Under the pieces are notes generated by a model that did not search any database, was not told the DNA's origin, and saw only the letters and a list, made by a program, of their open reading frames with translations. This document shows positions 1-11,668 of a stretch of DNA of 64,000 bases, one piece after another. Source of the stretch: Sacculina carcini (Eukaryota; Arthropoda; Thecostraca; Sacculinidae); the NCBI GenBank assembly GCA_916048095.2, contig OU696574.1:6359587-6423586 (forward strand). Reading direction: 5' to 3'. The translations under genes were made by a program, and so were the position numbers. The number at the start of each line of letters is the position of its first letter. Position 1 is the stretch's first letter.

Positions 1-78
1 TCTCAAAATCATCATCGTCTCTCAGACCCCTCTCCTATTTCTTTTGGCCTCTTAAATATTCGTTCCGCCCGTAATAAA

Positions 79-2432
79 GTGACATTTCTTAGGGAAGCCC
101 TTTCTTTCCATAACCTGTCTGCTCTGTTCTTGACCGAAACCTGGATACTGGAGAGTGATGAAACCACTTTTAATGCACAATTGCCTTCCAACATGAAATT
201 CCTTCATAAATCTCGCTCGGCCAGTTCTTCTAAAGCTAATGGTGGTGGTGTCGGTGTTATTTTTTATTCTTCTGTGAATCTATCTATGATTCCTGATTTT
301 TTGTGCTCTTGTATATCTATTGAATTTCTTGGCTTTTCATTGTCTCTCCCTTCACTTCCCAAATTGGGTATAGCTCTGATCTATCGCCATAATCACCGCG
401 GCTCAGCTCCTCATTTTTTATCGGACTTTGATGCTTTAGTTTCACGACTTAATGAGCTTTTCTCGGACAACTTTGTGATTATCGGCGACTTCAACATATG
501 GGTAGACTCTCCCTCCTCTCATGATCTTGCCTCTGATTTCATCCACCTTCTGAGTTCATGGGATCTAAATATAGTCAATGATGAACCTACGCACTTATCT
601 GGCCACACTCTTGACCTTGTAATTTGCACACCCACTTCTGCTAAACGCTTCTCACCTAGAATTTTTACTTATCCACTTGACTCTCTTCTATCGGACCACA
701 GTCTTATCACAACTCAACTTAATCTCACATCTGCACCCAAGCCGCCCTCTAGAAAATACCGCTTATCCAGAAACTTCAAAAACTTTGACTCCTCCAAATT
801 TAGCTTTCTCGTCAACTCCCTTTTATCTCCTTCCGATTATCAATTTCTCTCTCCGTCCTTTCTTCACACATTTTTAACTGACACTCTCTCTTGTATAAAT
901 GATCAAGTTTTTCCCCTGTGTCAACATATTGTGCGCTCTATGAACCCTCCTACTCCTCGGTGGTCTTCTAAATTGCAAAGCCTGCGAGCGGAGTGTCGCG
1001 CGCGTGAGCGCTCCTGGCGACGCATTCACAACTCTTCTTCCTGGAATCACTTCTGTACTACTCGTAAACTGTTTCTCACTGAAGTAGCTTCATCTAAATC
1101 CTCGTTTTTCCAATATGAATTACACAACTTAAAAACTCACCCTCATTCTCGCTGGTCCACACTGAAAGCCCTCTCAGGCCGTAACACCCGGGAGTCTTGC
1201 CAAATCACTGCTGATCAATTCGCGTCCTTCTTCTCTCAGAAAATTGCCACTCTACACACCAAAATACCAGTAGTCTCACAACCTCTCTCCTTTTCCTCCT
1301 CTGGTAATGCACTCACATCCTTTTATTTTCTCACACCGTACAAAGTCGCTCGTCTTCTATCCAAACTCCAACACACTAATTGTCCTTCTGACCCCATTGA
1401 ATACTCTGCCCTCTCCGATTCCATTATTCTACTTGCGCCATTCTTCACACACCTAATTAATTCGTCCTCTCTTCACGTTGAATTTTTGGCCTCTAAACAT
1501 GCTGTCATTTCCCCTATCCTCAAAGGACCGGGTTTGGACTCATCTTCTCCCTGTAATTATCGCCTATCTCTATCCTTACACTTGCTTCCAAACTTCTCGA
1601 ATCCGCCATCCGCGATCAACTCCTCCCTATCATCTCTGGTGCTCTAGATCCGTGCCAATCAGGATTTGTTGCCAAACATTCCACGGAAACACTCCTCCTC
1701 TGTCTCCAAAATGATATTTTCTCTAATTTTGCTTTCGGTAACTCTGTTATCCTCATATCACTTGATTTTTCCTCCGCTTTTGACCTAGTTGATCACTCTT
1801 TTCTTTGTCGGGATCTCGCACATGCCGGTCTCTCTTCTACTGCACTCTCTCTTCTATCTTCGTATCTCAGTAACCGTTCCTACTCTGTTCGCTGTAACTC
1901 CGCACTGTCTGATTCTGTAAATATGACTTCTGGTGTTCCACAAGGCTCTCTCCTTGGTCCTCTCTTGTTCAACCTGTATGTATCTTCACTTTGACCTCTT
2001 CTTCGTTCTTATCCTCTGTCTTTTCATATTTATGCGGATGACGTGCAAATATACTTCCCTATCTCACATACTTCTTCCTCTCTTGCTCATGACCTAATCT
2101 CGCACATCTCATCTTGGGCCTCATCAAGGCGGCTCCTTTTGAATCCGGACAAGACTGAGTTCATGGTCTTTCATCCCCCAGGCTCACTCCTCCAACTCTC
2201 AATTTATCACTCGCCTCACACATTCGGAACCTGGGTGTAGTATTTGACCCCACACTCTCTTTCACCCGAAATTTTTCACTCATCACTCGCTCTTGTCGCT
2301 TTGTTCTACGAATTTTTTTCCTATCCGGTCTCTCATCGATGAATCATCTGCAATTCTTCTCGTTAACGCATATATCTTGTCTCGTCTGGACTACTGTAAT
2401 TCGTTATTACTTCACTTGCCTCTCAAGACGAT
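79..2432 (+). pseudogene. L2-like ORF2 remnant: APE endonuclease and reverse transcriptase
   Basis: An open frame at 79-1647 (522 codons) carries the endonuclease. LTETW lies near the start, GGGVGVIF follows, IIGDFNIWVD is at about residues 134-143, and SGHTLDLVI and SDHSLI come next. The linker resembles other L2 copies in this window. Around 1560-1580 the frame shifts, and the RT continues in another frame: STETLLLC, LDFSSAFDLVDH, SGVPQGSLLGPLLFN and FHIYADDVQIY near 2020-2060. A TGA at about 1993 interrupts the RT just before the YADD block. The enzyme would nick target DNA and reverse transcribe its own RNA. This copy is dead. Confidence 0.85.
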
Positions 2433-2435
2433 TCG
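2421..2435. repeat. Target-site duplication, left copy
   Basis: tctcaagacgattcg, repeated exactly at 6735-6749. It flanks the RNase H LINE and belongs to the L2 host sequence. Confidence 0.9.
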
Positions 2436-2607
2436 TTCGTTCGTTCGTCATTTGTGTTTATGGGGCGCACCGGCCTCTGGGACCATACGGCACCCCTCAG
2501 TCTATTCACAGCCCAAACACCCTAAAATGATGGACATGAGGAATGGAATGATGAAATAAATAAGTGTGATAGTCAACAAAATGAATGTGAAAGTCAAGAA
2601 ATAAAAC

Positions 2608-5600
2608 TCAATAAATAATTCTAAAAGGCAAAAGCCGTAAAAACTCAAAAATGCGGCCCTCAATGACCGCCGATTGCTCCTGTCCGAGAACATCGTGAAT
2701 AGTCCGAACGGATCCAATAAAACGTTGACGCGCCTCTGAGAATGATGGGCATTCCACCAGGATGTGCTGCACGGAGAGACGTGCATTACATGCGCTGCAC
2801 GTGGGTTGAGGTTGTCCGAGTAGAAGATGGCGATGCGTATCGTACGTGTGACCCACACGCAGACGACAGAGCGCCACTTCCTCGGACCTCTTCCGGCGAC
2901 AAGAGCACATCCAATGTCCGATTTCGGGCTTCACAGCTTTTAATTTGTTAGAACCACATTCGTCCCAGGATAGCTGCCAGCGAGAACGGATAAAACGATG
3001 TATAATAGGATAAAAGTCCGAATATGGAATGGGAAAGTTAAAATAAAATGAATAAAAGTCTCGTTCAGCAGCTCTTTTTGCGGCTCTGTCAGCTCGCTCG
3101 TTGCCCAAAATACCAATATGGGCCGGAATCCAGCAGAACTTTACACGCTTGCCCTGGTGGTGGATGATGTCAAGAGAGATAAAAATCCTCTGTATAAGAG
3201 GATGTAAGGAGAAAGACGATAATGAAGTTAAAGCACTACGGGAGTCAGATAAAACTAAAAACAATGAAAAAGAAGATGAGCGAATAAAAACCAGGGCCAG
3301 CAGGATAGCGTGAAGTTCAGCCGTGTAAATGGAGGCGCTCGGTGGCAGCGTGCTCGAGCGGCACGTACCTCCACTTACAAACGCACAACCCACACCACTG
3401 GCCGACTTAGATCCATCAGTGTACACGGCAGTATACCGTCCGTAAGAATGAATTCGCTCCAGTGTGTTTGAGCGAAGCACACTGGGCACTGTACGGTGTT
3501 TCGGCAGAGCTGCTAGCGAGACGTCAACCTCGGGTGTGACCAATTCCCAGGGTGACTCCGCCGTGTATTCTTGTCTGAGGATGTCGTTAGCACCCATCCC
3601 GCATGACTCCGGCAGTGCCTTCATTTTGCTGCAAAATATCACAGAACACTGAGGTCCTGGAAGGTGCTGCTGCTCAGGCACATGCTGGGAAAATACCACG
3701 TCATACGCGGGGTTTTCATGGGCGCTTGCCAGCTTGCAAGAATAACGCAAACCCAGCTCTTGACGACGGAGCGCCAGCGGAGCCTCATCAGTCTCAACGA
3801 GGAGGCTGACGATTGGCGACGTGCGAAACGCGCCGGTGGCAATGCGTATCCCTGCGTGGTGTACGACATTCAAACGGCTTTTTGCTGACTCCGAAGCCAG
3901 ATCATATACAATGCTTGCGTAATCGAGACGCGACCTGACTAACGAGCGGTACAGAAGGAGAAGGGACTGTCGATCTGCTCCATACCGCATGCGGAAAACA
4001 GTCTTCAGCACATTCAGTGCCTTTGACATGACATGCCTGTGACATGTGGTTCTCAGCTGTGAAATATGGTCGGTGTAGGTCAAGCGCGAGTCCAGCGTGA
4101 CCCCTAAAAGCCGAACCGTGCGTTGGAATGAGACAGCACTGCCGTACAATTCCACTTCCATGTCAGGGCAGGCACCTCGACGGCGGCAGAAGTGTATACC
4201 GACCGTTTTGGACGTCGAGAAGCGGAAGCCGTTACACGTTCCCCAAGTCTCTATTTTATTCACCGCCAGCTGCAGTTGACGCTGGACAGCAACAGTGCTG
4301 CGGGAAGAACACCATACGGCAAAATCGTCCACAAATAGAGACCGTCCAATCGGGGGAGGCAAATGATTGTCAATGTCGTTGATCATTATGGCAAAAAGGG
4401 CCACGCTGAGCACACTACCCTGTGGAACGCCTTCTGCCTGATCGAACGGACGAGAAAAGGAGTTCCCCACACGCACACAGAATGTGCGGTGCAAAAGGAA
4501 ATTGTGTACGAAACTCCCCATGATGCCTCTGACACCACAGCGATGCAGTTTGCGAAGAATACCATGTCGCCATGTGGTGTCATATTCCTTCTCGATGTCA
4601 AAGAATATCGCCCCGACGTGGTGACCTCGCGCGAAACTTTCACGTACGCGAGAGTCAATGGTCACCAAGTGGTCTAACGTTGAGCGACCTTGGCGAAATC
4701 CGCACTGAGCATCATTGAACAGCCGACCGCGTTCCAGAAGCCATACCAGCCGTCTGCAAACCATTTTCTCAAACAGTTTGCAGAGACTGGAGGTCAGCGA
4801 TATCGGGCGATAGTTAGACGGGTGATCGCCCGATTTGCCCTGTTTTGTGATGGGTATCACGATTGCCCGTCGCCAGGAGGCTGGAAACTGTCCACCATTC
4901 CACAGATCATTGAAGACCTGCAGCAAAGTGAACAGCACTGCGGGCGACAGACGTTTCAGCATGAGGTTGTCAACCTCATCAGGGCCTTCAGCCACATCGC
5001 GAAGCGATCGCAAGGCTGTTCTCAGCTCAGATGCTGAAAAATCGCTGTTGATTGGCAGCTGACAGTTGAGGGAGAAATCAACGGGTGATCTCTCGCACTG
5101 CCGTTTGATCGCCGCAAAATCAGGGTCATCTACGTTTGCACGACAGCGCTCCGCTAAATATCGGCCAATTTCGTCAGCAACATGCTCCGGATTTATCACG
5201 TCCACGCCACTGATCTTCAGAGAAGGCAGTGGAGTGGGACGGTACTTCCCAGAGATGCGCTTTATACGTTCCCATATGGTGGATATAGGACAATGCCGAT
5301 TAATGCTGGACACATAGGACACCCACGAGGCCCGCTTCGCCTCGCGAAAGGTCCATCGAGCCTGAGCGCGAGCGTGGCGAAAGCAAAGCATGTTTGCCAC
5401 CGTGCTGTTGCGCCGGAAGCGACCCCAGCAACGACGTCGCTCTCGCAACGCCGCAGAACACGCGTCTGTCCACCAAGGGACAGGACGCCGCCGGGGACGC
5501 GATGCCGTACGCGGAATGCTCTGTTTGGCACAGGTGACAATGGCCTCAGTAAAATCTTCGACACTGGGTCGAAGTGTGGGGTTGCCCATGGCTTCCAGTG

Positions 5601-6258
5601 TCAAGTAATCATAGCGGACCCAATCAGCTCGTTTGAAATTCCATCTCGGTGGTCGTGTTCCCAACCTAGGTAACTAATTGAGACAGATCCATATAGGGAA
5701 GTGGTCACTCCCATACAGACTATTCTCAACGGTCCAGCTCGTGGATGCCTGCAGACTGGGACTGCACAGACTGAGGTCCAGAGCGGACATGCTTCCCGAT
5801 GGCATGGTGCAATGCGTATATGTGCCTGTGTTTAAAATACCAATTTCTAAAAAAGTTAAAATATCCTCCATAATAAAACCACGGCTACAATATGCATCAC
5901 AACCCCAAAAAGGGCTGTGAGCATTAAAATCGCCTAACACATAAAAAGGGGGTGGAAGTGAAGTGACTAAAAACTCGACGTCAGCCCTTGGGAACGGGCG
6001 ACCAGGCGGCAGGTACAATGAGCACACACTCACCTCCCTACCACCCAGCCAGCACCGAACCGCAACCACCTGCAAATCTGACTGAATATGCAGGCGGCGA
6101 CATCTAAAAACATTAAAATCCTGAATACTAAAATACGAAAAATTTAAAAGCTTAGTCTCCTGTATTGCTAAAATCGATGATTGTCGGGAGTGTAAAATAT
6201 GCAGTAAATCATTAAAATTCGGTCTGATACCTCTAATATTCTATTGTAAAATGGACAT
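2608..6258 (-). pseudogene. LINE copy A ORF2: endonuclease-RT-RNase H
   Basis: The likely start is ATG at 6258-6256 (MSILQ). A TAG stop follows at once (6243-6241) where NIRG, the usual APE N-terminus, begins. The endonuclease has IQETK, then LGDFNAHSPFWG and GSDHFPIW. A second in-frame TAG lies near 5673. A long 1018-codon frame at 5664-2608 then holds the RT (NYRPISLTSS, FRQGRSTLDHL, FFDIEKEYDT, GVPQGSVLS, FVDDFAVW near 4330) and an RNase H. The RNase H catalytic residues are visible in YTDGSKS, TAELHAI, LSDSRSA and GNERADRA. The end carries a C-x2-C-x7-H-x4-C motif. Except for two stops it is nearly whole, so the insertion is young. Confidence 0.9.
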
Positions 6259-6341
6259 AAAAAAATATAATAGAATAAAATACAAATAAATAATCCCGTT
6301 AAAAAGGCACATATACACTAACAACCAGGTAGCACAGGTAC

Positions 6342-6734
6342 CTAATCGCATCGATTGGCCGATCGTCCTCTCTCCGCGTCAGGTGGGGACCCACTTGGAG
6401 AGGCCGAGAGCTTCCGCTTAGAGGAACTCTCCACCTCCATGGCAGTGGTGGGAGTCGCTCCGTCGTGTGCGGAAGGCGGTGCGCTAGCAACCGCCGAACG
6501 CGGAGATACAGGGACCGCGCTCGCTTTGTGACCGGGAGATGCTCGCCGGTCACTCCTCGGCGAGGCTGACTTGACCGAACGGCGGCTCTTGTGCTGAACC
6601 ACCGTCCAGTCACCGGATTTCCTCCGGTTCGGAGACGACCGCTCTGCTGGCTTGGAAGCCTGCTGAGCGGCCGGTTTTTTGCCGCCCTGACTAACCGGCA
6701 TCGCTGCCGATTTGCCAGCGCGGTCCATCGGCCA
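6342..6734 (-). pseudogene. LINE copy A, ORF1 C-terminal remnant
   Basis: About 130 codons rich in Ser, Arg, Pro and Lys, reading into the insertion edge at 6734. The wording PMDRAGKSAAM and SGDWTVVQHKSRRS matches ORF1 of copy D at 59,490-59,700, which identifies it as the basic tail downstream of the zinc knuckles. Such a tail probably binds RNA in the LINE ribonucleoprotein. The frame ends in a stop at 6342, about 80 bp upstream of the ORF2 start. The N-terminal domain and knuckles are absent because of 5' truncation. Confidence 0.75.
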
Positions 6735-6749
6735 TCTCAAGACGATTCG
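6735..6749. repeat. Target-site duplication, right copy
   Basis: Exact partner of 2421-2435. Confidence 0.9.
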
Positions 6750-7355
6750 CCAACTTCAATCTGTCATTAATCTTTCATGCCGCTTTGTTCTGAGACTTCC
6801 TCCAAGAACGCCGACTTCCTCTTACATCCGTCAACTTGGTTGGCTCCCTGCTCCCCTCAGAATTCGGTTCAAAATTTGCTGTTTAGTTTTCAAAATTATT
6901 AAGTCTCCATCTTCCCCATCTTACCTACGTGAACTCCTGTCACCTCAAGTACGACCCTCATCTCGATACCCTGTCCCACTCTTCTGCCCTCCCGCCATCA
7001 ACGAGTCCACCTGGTCGGCCAAGTCCTTCTACTTTTCTGCCCCTCGCCTCTACAACTCTCTACCTCCTCAGCTTCATCAAATTAGTTCCTTTGCTACCTT
7101 TTCATCTGCTCTCCACAAACATCTTCTTGCTTCTTCTTCTGAATAAATGCGTTTCTTGAACTCTTTGCAGTTTTTTATGTTGTTACCTCTGATTGCTCTT
7201 GTTTTTCTCATGTTGTGCACGGTATATCTTTCCTTGTGCGTGCTGTTTTACGTTTGTTTTTTCCGCTAGCTTTTATCTTTTATCATGTTTTTAGCGCCTT
7301 TGCATTTTATCGTGCGCTATATTGAATATATGTTGTTGTTGTTGTTGTGGTTGTT
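6735..7355 (+). mobile_element. L2-like LINE copy 1, 3' end
   Basis: Resumes the L2 element after the inserted LINE, starting with the second TSD copy (6735-6749). It encodes the RT C-terminal region (RLPPRTPTSSYIRQLGWLPA, SAPRLYNSLPP) up to a stop near 7144. A ~170-bp 3' UTR ends in gcgctatattgaatatatg followed by (TTG)n. The same 3' end recurs in other L2 copies in this window, which defines the family terminus. Confidence 0.85.
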
Positions 7356-7361
7356 GAAGAA

Positions 7362-7675
7362 CAAATCGGCAAGATTGGTTAAGAACACGTTGTAGTATTT
7401 TTAGGGAAGAACGAGGTAAGCTAAAGTATAGTGAGTTGCAATAGTCTAATCTAGAGAGTATAAGAGAATTAACAAGTTTAATAGATGAAGATTGATCGAG
7501 ACATGGACGAATGGGATAGAGTGAACGTAGGATCAAATGACAAGTGCGTGCGACGGAGCGCATGTTATCTACAAAGGAGAGCGAAGAATAAAAAATAATA
7601 CCAAGATTTCGAACGGTAACGGCTAGGGTAACTGAGAGCAGCGGAGGACTAATGCGACTGGACTAACTATTGCTC
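7362..7675 (-). mobile_element. L2-like LINE fragment
   Basis: The minus strand reads RSVARTCHLILRSLYPIRP and LSRLDYCNSLYFSLPRSS, the RT C-terminal region seen in every L2 copy here. It abuts the (TTG)n tail of copy 1 tail to tail. The fragment lacks its own 3' UTR and fades out near 7675. About 100 bp of unassigned sequence follow. Confidence 0.75.
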
Positions 7676-7771
7676 CTTCAACGCATTCTCTCGCGACTCA
7701 TTTTCGCGACTCCTTATGCTTCTATATAATCTCTCACGCCAAACATCTGCGATATTGTAAGAAGTTACACA

Positions 7772-7773
<2 letters not shown>

Positions 7774-7861
<88 letters not shown>
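7774..7861. repeat. (AT)n microsatellite
   Basis: About 88 bp of uninterrupted AT. The long hydrophobic Tyr-Ile runs it would encode are meaningless. Confidence 0.98.
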
Positions 7862-7862
<1 letters not shown>

Positions 7863-7955
7863 CGTGGTGCGTGTTCTTCGGTGTAGTGGACGTTTGTGAA
7901 GTGTTTTTGCGTAGTCAGTAAGCTGGATGTGTATTGTCAACTTAAATACAATCCA
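7862..7955 (+). mobile_element. LTR fragment (same repeat as 9056-9137 and 19165-19260)
   Basis: Shares gtgtagtggacgtttgtgaa and the stretch ending in ggatgtgtattgtcaac with the reverse complement of 9056-9137. The third copy at 19.2 kb has a few changes. It ends abruptly at the (AT)n run on one side and at a gag fragment on the other. I read it as a piece of the LTR at 9022-9269. Fossil. Confidence 0.6.
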
Positions 7956-8432
7956 ACACAGTGAAGCAAAATCGCCTTGCGCCGGGACACGGAAAAACTG
8001 TCGCCGTTGATGGCCGTTAGATACTTTTCGAACGTATACTTCCACTCAGTCCAGGGGATGATAGGCTTTCCCGGGCGCGAAAGAAAAGTGGGAGGTGCTG
8101 CCACACCATCCATACTGATATTTGTAATTAGACAAATTATCAATACTGAAACTGACCTCGTCGCCAAATTGTAGTGTCGGAGCGATGGCGAGCGAATCTG
8201 AGATGTGGCTTGACTCAAGTATATTAAAACACCGACAAGTTAACGGAGCGAGACCTACACCTAGACTGCCTTTACTCTATAGCCTGACCCCGATTGTACC
8301 TTGCTGTCATACGTGCCTTCCTCTGATTGGTCCATTTCACAATCGTACGATACACGTCACAACATCGCGATACACGTCGCGCCATCTTTACAATCGCAAT
8401 ACAGTAAACCGCACATGATACAAGACACTACA
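7956..8432 (-). mobile_element. Ty3/gypsy-like fossil: LTR plus start of gag
   Basis: The LTR at 8170-8432 is bounded by the perfect inverted ends TGTAGTGTC and GACACTACA. On the minus strand it is followed at once by TTTGGCGACGAGG, a primer-site type common in mag-like gypsy elements. The start of a Gag-like frame comes next (PGKPIIPWTEWKYTFEKYL). The element is truncated after about 70 Gag residues near 7956 and no pol is present. It sits inside the Gag fossil at 8433-9021, so it is the younger of the two. Broken. Confidence 0.7.
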
Positions 8433-9021
8433 GCGTGACGTTTTTGCCTACATTGATTCTTCACATTACCTTGCTTGCCACATCTGAAACATGTTGGTGC
8501 TGTTGCCAGCCCATGACCAGACGGTGTAACCGACAATCCTGCCTGGACCTGCTTTGCGCAACTTAGAACGTTGTCAACCGACAGCTCCGCACCATGGATG
8601 GCCGCACTGCGTCTTGCATTTTCAATGGCAGACCATTCAAAAACTGGCACGCTTCCCAAGAATCGCTGCTATGTGCTGAAATAATCTTGGACAACGACTT
8701 TAGTTCTGACATCAAATCTTCAAGAGTCTCATCATCTTGCAACGTCCGACAAATGAACTTGTTGTATGCTGTGCAAGCGGCCATACCGAAATTTTTCCGC
8801 AGTTCCGATACTATAAAGCCGTACTTTTTCTCGTTGTTTGCCATTTGTTGGTAAACTCGGAAGGCTCGTCCTTCCAGAAACAATGGCAAAATTGCCCCAA
8901 CATCACTGATGCCTTTCAGATTTGCCGCCAGCTTGTCCAGCCATGTTTCTAGATCACCTGCCCCGTCGTACTTTGTCACAATGTCGGTCATCTTGAGCGC
9001 CTCCATGATGCCGAAATAGCT
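8433..9021 (-). pseudogene. Gag fossil of an LTR retroelement
   Basis: The minus strand encodes a capsid-like region (LETWLDKLAANLKG, EGRAFRVYQQMA, LEDLMSELKSLS) followed by a CCHC knuckle with the wording CFRCGKQGNVKNQC. The wording and the pre-ATG context (AGCTATTTCGGC) are shared with the larger element at 47.1-51.1 kb, so both belong to one lineage. It is interrupted at 8432 by another LTR fragment. Broken, with a few breaks; only gag survives. Confidence 0.75.
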
Positions 9022-9269
9022 TGTAGGAAGTAACACACTCATATATATATGAAAGTTGACAATACACATCCAGCTTGCTGACTACGCAAAAACACTTCAC
9101 AAACGTCCACTACACAGAAGAACACGCACCACGCAACACCGCCACGGACTCACACGAACTCCCCATCCGGATCCACTGCCGGTCCTATTTATCACCTTGT
9201 CAGTGATGACACCGGCCAATCAGCAGACAGCTAATGGATCGCGCCACTGTCATTCGATACAGTCGAACA
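9022..9269 (-). mobile_element. LTR of the gag fossil
   Basis: On the minus strand this runs from TGTTCGACTG to CTTCCTACA, about 248 bp, and the gag leader AGCTATTTCGGC follows at once. A TATA-like gataaata lies mid-LTR. Partial copies occur at 7862-7955 and 19150-19283. The outer boundary is placed only by the TGT...ACA ends. Confidence 0.55.
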
Positions 9270-9750
9270 TACAAAGTCAATCACTCAAGAACATACACAC
9301 AAACGCACACTAAGACATACGCACACACACAAACACACACACACACATACTTATGCCACACATTCAGGCGCACACACTGACTACAATAATATATACAGAT
9401 TGATACATCATATAAAATAACAGATAATATATTTTTTATAGTTTTAGTTTGCAGTCCTCTCTCTGATCCCACTTCTACATAATATTGAGTATAAAATATG
9501 TTTTTCCACTCCATGTGTGACTGTTGCTTATATTATACTTGCACATTGCTCATTTATTTGTTCAATTGTCTTGTTTGTGCCCATGATATTTTTTGTTTTG
9601 GAATTGTTTCTTAATATGCACTCGCGCACATTTATACCTGGATCTGTGTGCGCTTTTTACTTGTAATTAATTTACTCCACTTAATCTGTATCAAATCGCG
9701 CTTTTGTCATTGGAATGCGTTATAGCAAATATATGTTGTTGTTTATTACA
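9270..9750 (+). mobile_element. L2-like 3' UTR fragment with (CA)n
   Basis: A (CA)n-rich stretch at 9290-9350 is followed by T-rich sequence. It ends in gcgttatagcaaatatatgttgttg, the L2 3' terminus. The string gattgatacatcatata near 9400 also occurs at the 5' edge of the L2 copy near 23,730. No coding region. The next ~190 bp to 9941 show nothing recognisable. Confidence 0.55.
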
Positions 9751-9945
9751 CGAAAATCGTTTTTTGATACAAACAAACCCTGGCGGCAGCACATTCAAAG
9801 CTTCAAACATTAACATTTTTGCTGTGTATGGTTATTATGAAACAAAATCAGGTACATCCTAAAAAATAACCGGTTTAATAAATGATTCAAAGCAAATATT
9901 TCTAAAAAATTTGTTCACTTGCTTAATTCAGCTGTTCGACGACTG

Positions 9946-10420
9946 TATGGCGGGTTTGGTTGTCACAAGTAAAAAGACACGTGAGTGGTCGGTTGCGACT
10001 AAGGCCGTTTCCTGTATTGTCATCCTTTTTATACCCTGGGTCACGGCGGAGCTAAATTTTGACCAATCAGCATACAGGTCATTGACCCAGGGCAGTGGAA
10101 CAAAGAACAACATAACAAAACATCATGAAATAAATAATACAGCGATAAATTGAATAAACCATAGAAGATTAGAGGGATAATTAAGATCACAAACTGAACC
10201 AATATATAAACAATGTACGCCCGGAAACCCTACAGCGAAACCTAAATTGATAACAAGATATTCAAATTCGGCCCCACAAGAAAATTAAAGTTTTGGGTGG
10301 AAAGGAATTAATACTGGAAAAACAAGGAAAAGGAAACAAATGAATAATAAACAATTTCGAATAACGCGCGAAGTAAGACCAAAGAAAATATAATAAAATC
10401 AAGGCGACGCAGGCGCTACA
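9946..10420 (-). repeat. 3' LTR of the CsRn1-type element
   Basis: 475 bp. In element sense it starts TGTAGCGCC and ends CCGCCATA. It nearly matches 15887-16165 plus 18777-18972. The short minus-strand frame it encodes, ending near 10100, is an LTR shadow repeated in the other LTR and not a gene. Confidence 0.9.
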
Positions 10421-10436
10421 ACACTCCCCCACCAGA
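10421..10436 (-). other. Polypurine tract
   Basis: The minus strand reads CTGGTGGGGGAGTGT directly before the LTR start TGTAGC. This is the expected position for plus-strand priming. Confidence 0.75.
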
Positions 10437-11668
10437 TGCGGAGCATGTAGCTGAGAAATTCACTGCGAACATCACGAGATCATGCTAAGATTTCTAAAAA
10501 AAATCGGACTCTACATCTGAAACAAAAGAAAACACAGATTAGGCGACAATAGTAGCGCGTTATGACGAACACCAATACAGGAGCAGGAAGTTACGGATAA
10601 CTATAATGACTGGAGGTGTATGGAACAGCAAATGAAGCGTGATACAGTATCGCAAGAGAAGGACGCAAACACGTTCCAAACACAGGAATCACATCAACAC
10701 GCCGGGCACATGAAATTAAACAGTGGCAACACACTTTCACACACATTCACACTCTCAGAACATTCATACACCTCAAACATACAGTAGAACTCACATACGC
10801 ATCATTCATACAATCACTCAATCAGACAAGGTACATCATTAATCCATTCAACACATTCAAAAGCATGAGACACTCACAACAAACGACGACAAATGGCGCG
10901 AAAGTACACCGGAACATCCGGAAAGACATTCGCATCAATAAACTCAAGTAATAAACATACGTGAGTTCACAAAAAGGAGTTTCTCACATATCACACGACC
11001 AGGACATAATTACAATGATAACAGCGGAAAAGGACAAAATGTGAGATCACAAGTAGAATACAATATCACAGTGCGCCACCACGAGCGGAGTGAGCCGGTG
11101 AGGACGCACACGTCGGTCCACAGGAAAATTGACTGATCCTGCAGTACAAATATTATCTGAAAATAACTAAACAAAGTCACAAACAGATCAGTACGCATAT
11201 TACACAGTCACACAACATCAGACATACACACAGGGACACGTGCACACACAAATAGCACGCAGGCACTCACCAATCAAATTCAAGCATACAAAAAATCAAT
11301 CATACGTAGATATGCAATCATATCACTACAAGCACACATGCACACAACACACACACCCACATCCACACATCAAGGAATGCACCCATACATTAAATCATTC
11401 ATTCAGCAATCATTCAAAAATTGGCCCATGTACCGCACCAAAAAGTCCAACACAAGCCTGGAATCATGGAAACAAGGACAATATGGAAACACACACATAT
11501 AGGAGATGTATACATAGGACAATGATCCCTCAAATGAAAAGGAACGGGAGCGCCCAAGGAAAGCAAGGACGCTAAACGTCTTGAGACGTCTAAACCCCAC
11601 AATTAAATACATGATAACAGTAAGAAAAACGCACAAGAAAATATGTCAGCTGGCACACTAGTTGCCAT
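10437..11668. other. Long untranslated 3' region of the CsRn1-type element
   Basis: About 1.2 kb between the end of pol and the polypurine tract. It is A- and CA-rich, with no convincing frame on either strand and no env-like membrane segments. It could be a native 3' leader or decayed sequence. Confidence 0.6.

Larger units (their letters stand above)
1..2435 (+). mobile_element. L2-like LINE copy 1, 5'/middle part
   Basis: Non-LTR retrotransposon of the CR1/L2 group. It enters from before the window and runs through an APE endonuclease and a reverse transcriptase. At 2435 it is cut by an RNase H LINE on the other strand and resumes at 6735. The 15-bp sequence tctcaagacgattcg occurs on both sides, so the two halves belong to one element. 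Its 3' end is the (TTG)n-tailed segment near 7350. Clade placement rests on motif wording (LTETW, GDFNIWVD, SGHTLDLVI, SDHSLI) and is an inference. Confidence 0.85.
2436..6734 (-). mobile_element. RNase H-bearing LINE (I/Nimb/Ingi-like), copy A
   Basis: A 4.3-kb non-LTR element inserted in an L2 LINE and flanked by a 15-bp TSD. In element order it has the C-terminal part of ORF1, then ORF2 with endonuclease, RT, RNase H and a terminal CCHC-like motif, then a ~170-bp 3' UTR and a short (GAAC)n tail at 2436-2450. It is 5'-truncated inside ORF1, as shown by copy D at 57.5 kb, which retains the upstream part. Domain order places it in the I group of LINEs. The exact clade is not resolved here. 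Confidence 0.9.

Noticed and set aside
4097-5673. Many plus-strand frames across LINE copy A as host genes
   Set aside because: They are antisense shadows of the long ORF2 frame and recur antisense to copy B.
7734-8045. Frame with a long Tyr-Ile run
   Set aside because: Translation of the (AT)n microsatellite.
9949-10153. Short frame MAGLVVTSKKTREWS repeated at 15.9 kb, looks like a conserved small gene
   Set aside because: Both copies are the same LTR of one element; similarity reflects LTR identity and not coding constraint.
10437-11668. Envelope gene in the 3' region of the CsRn1-type element
   Set aside because: No frame with signal peptide, cysteine pattern or membrane anchor; the stretch is A/CA-rich and non-coding.
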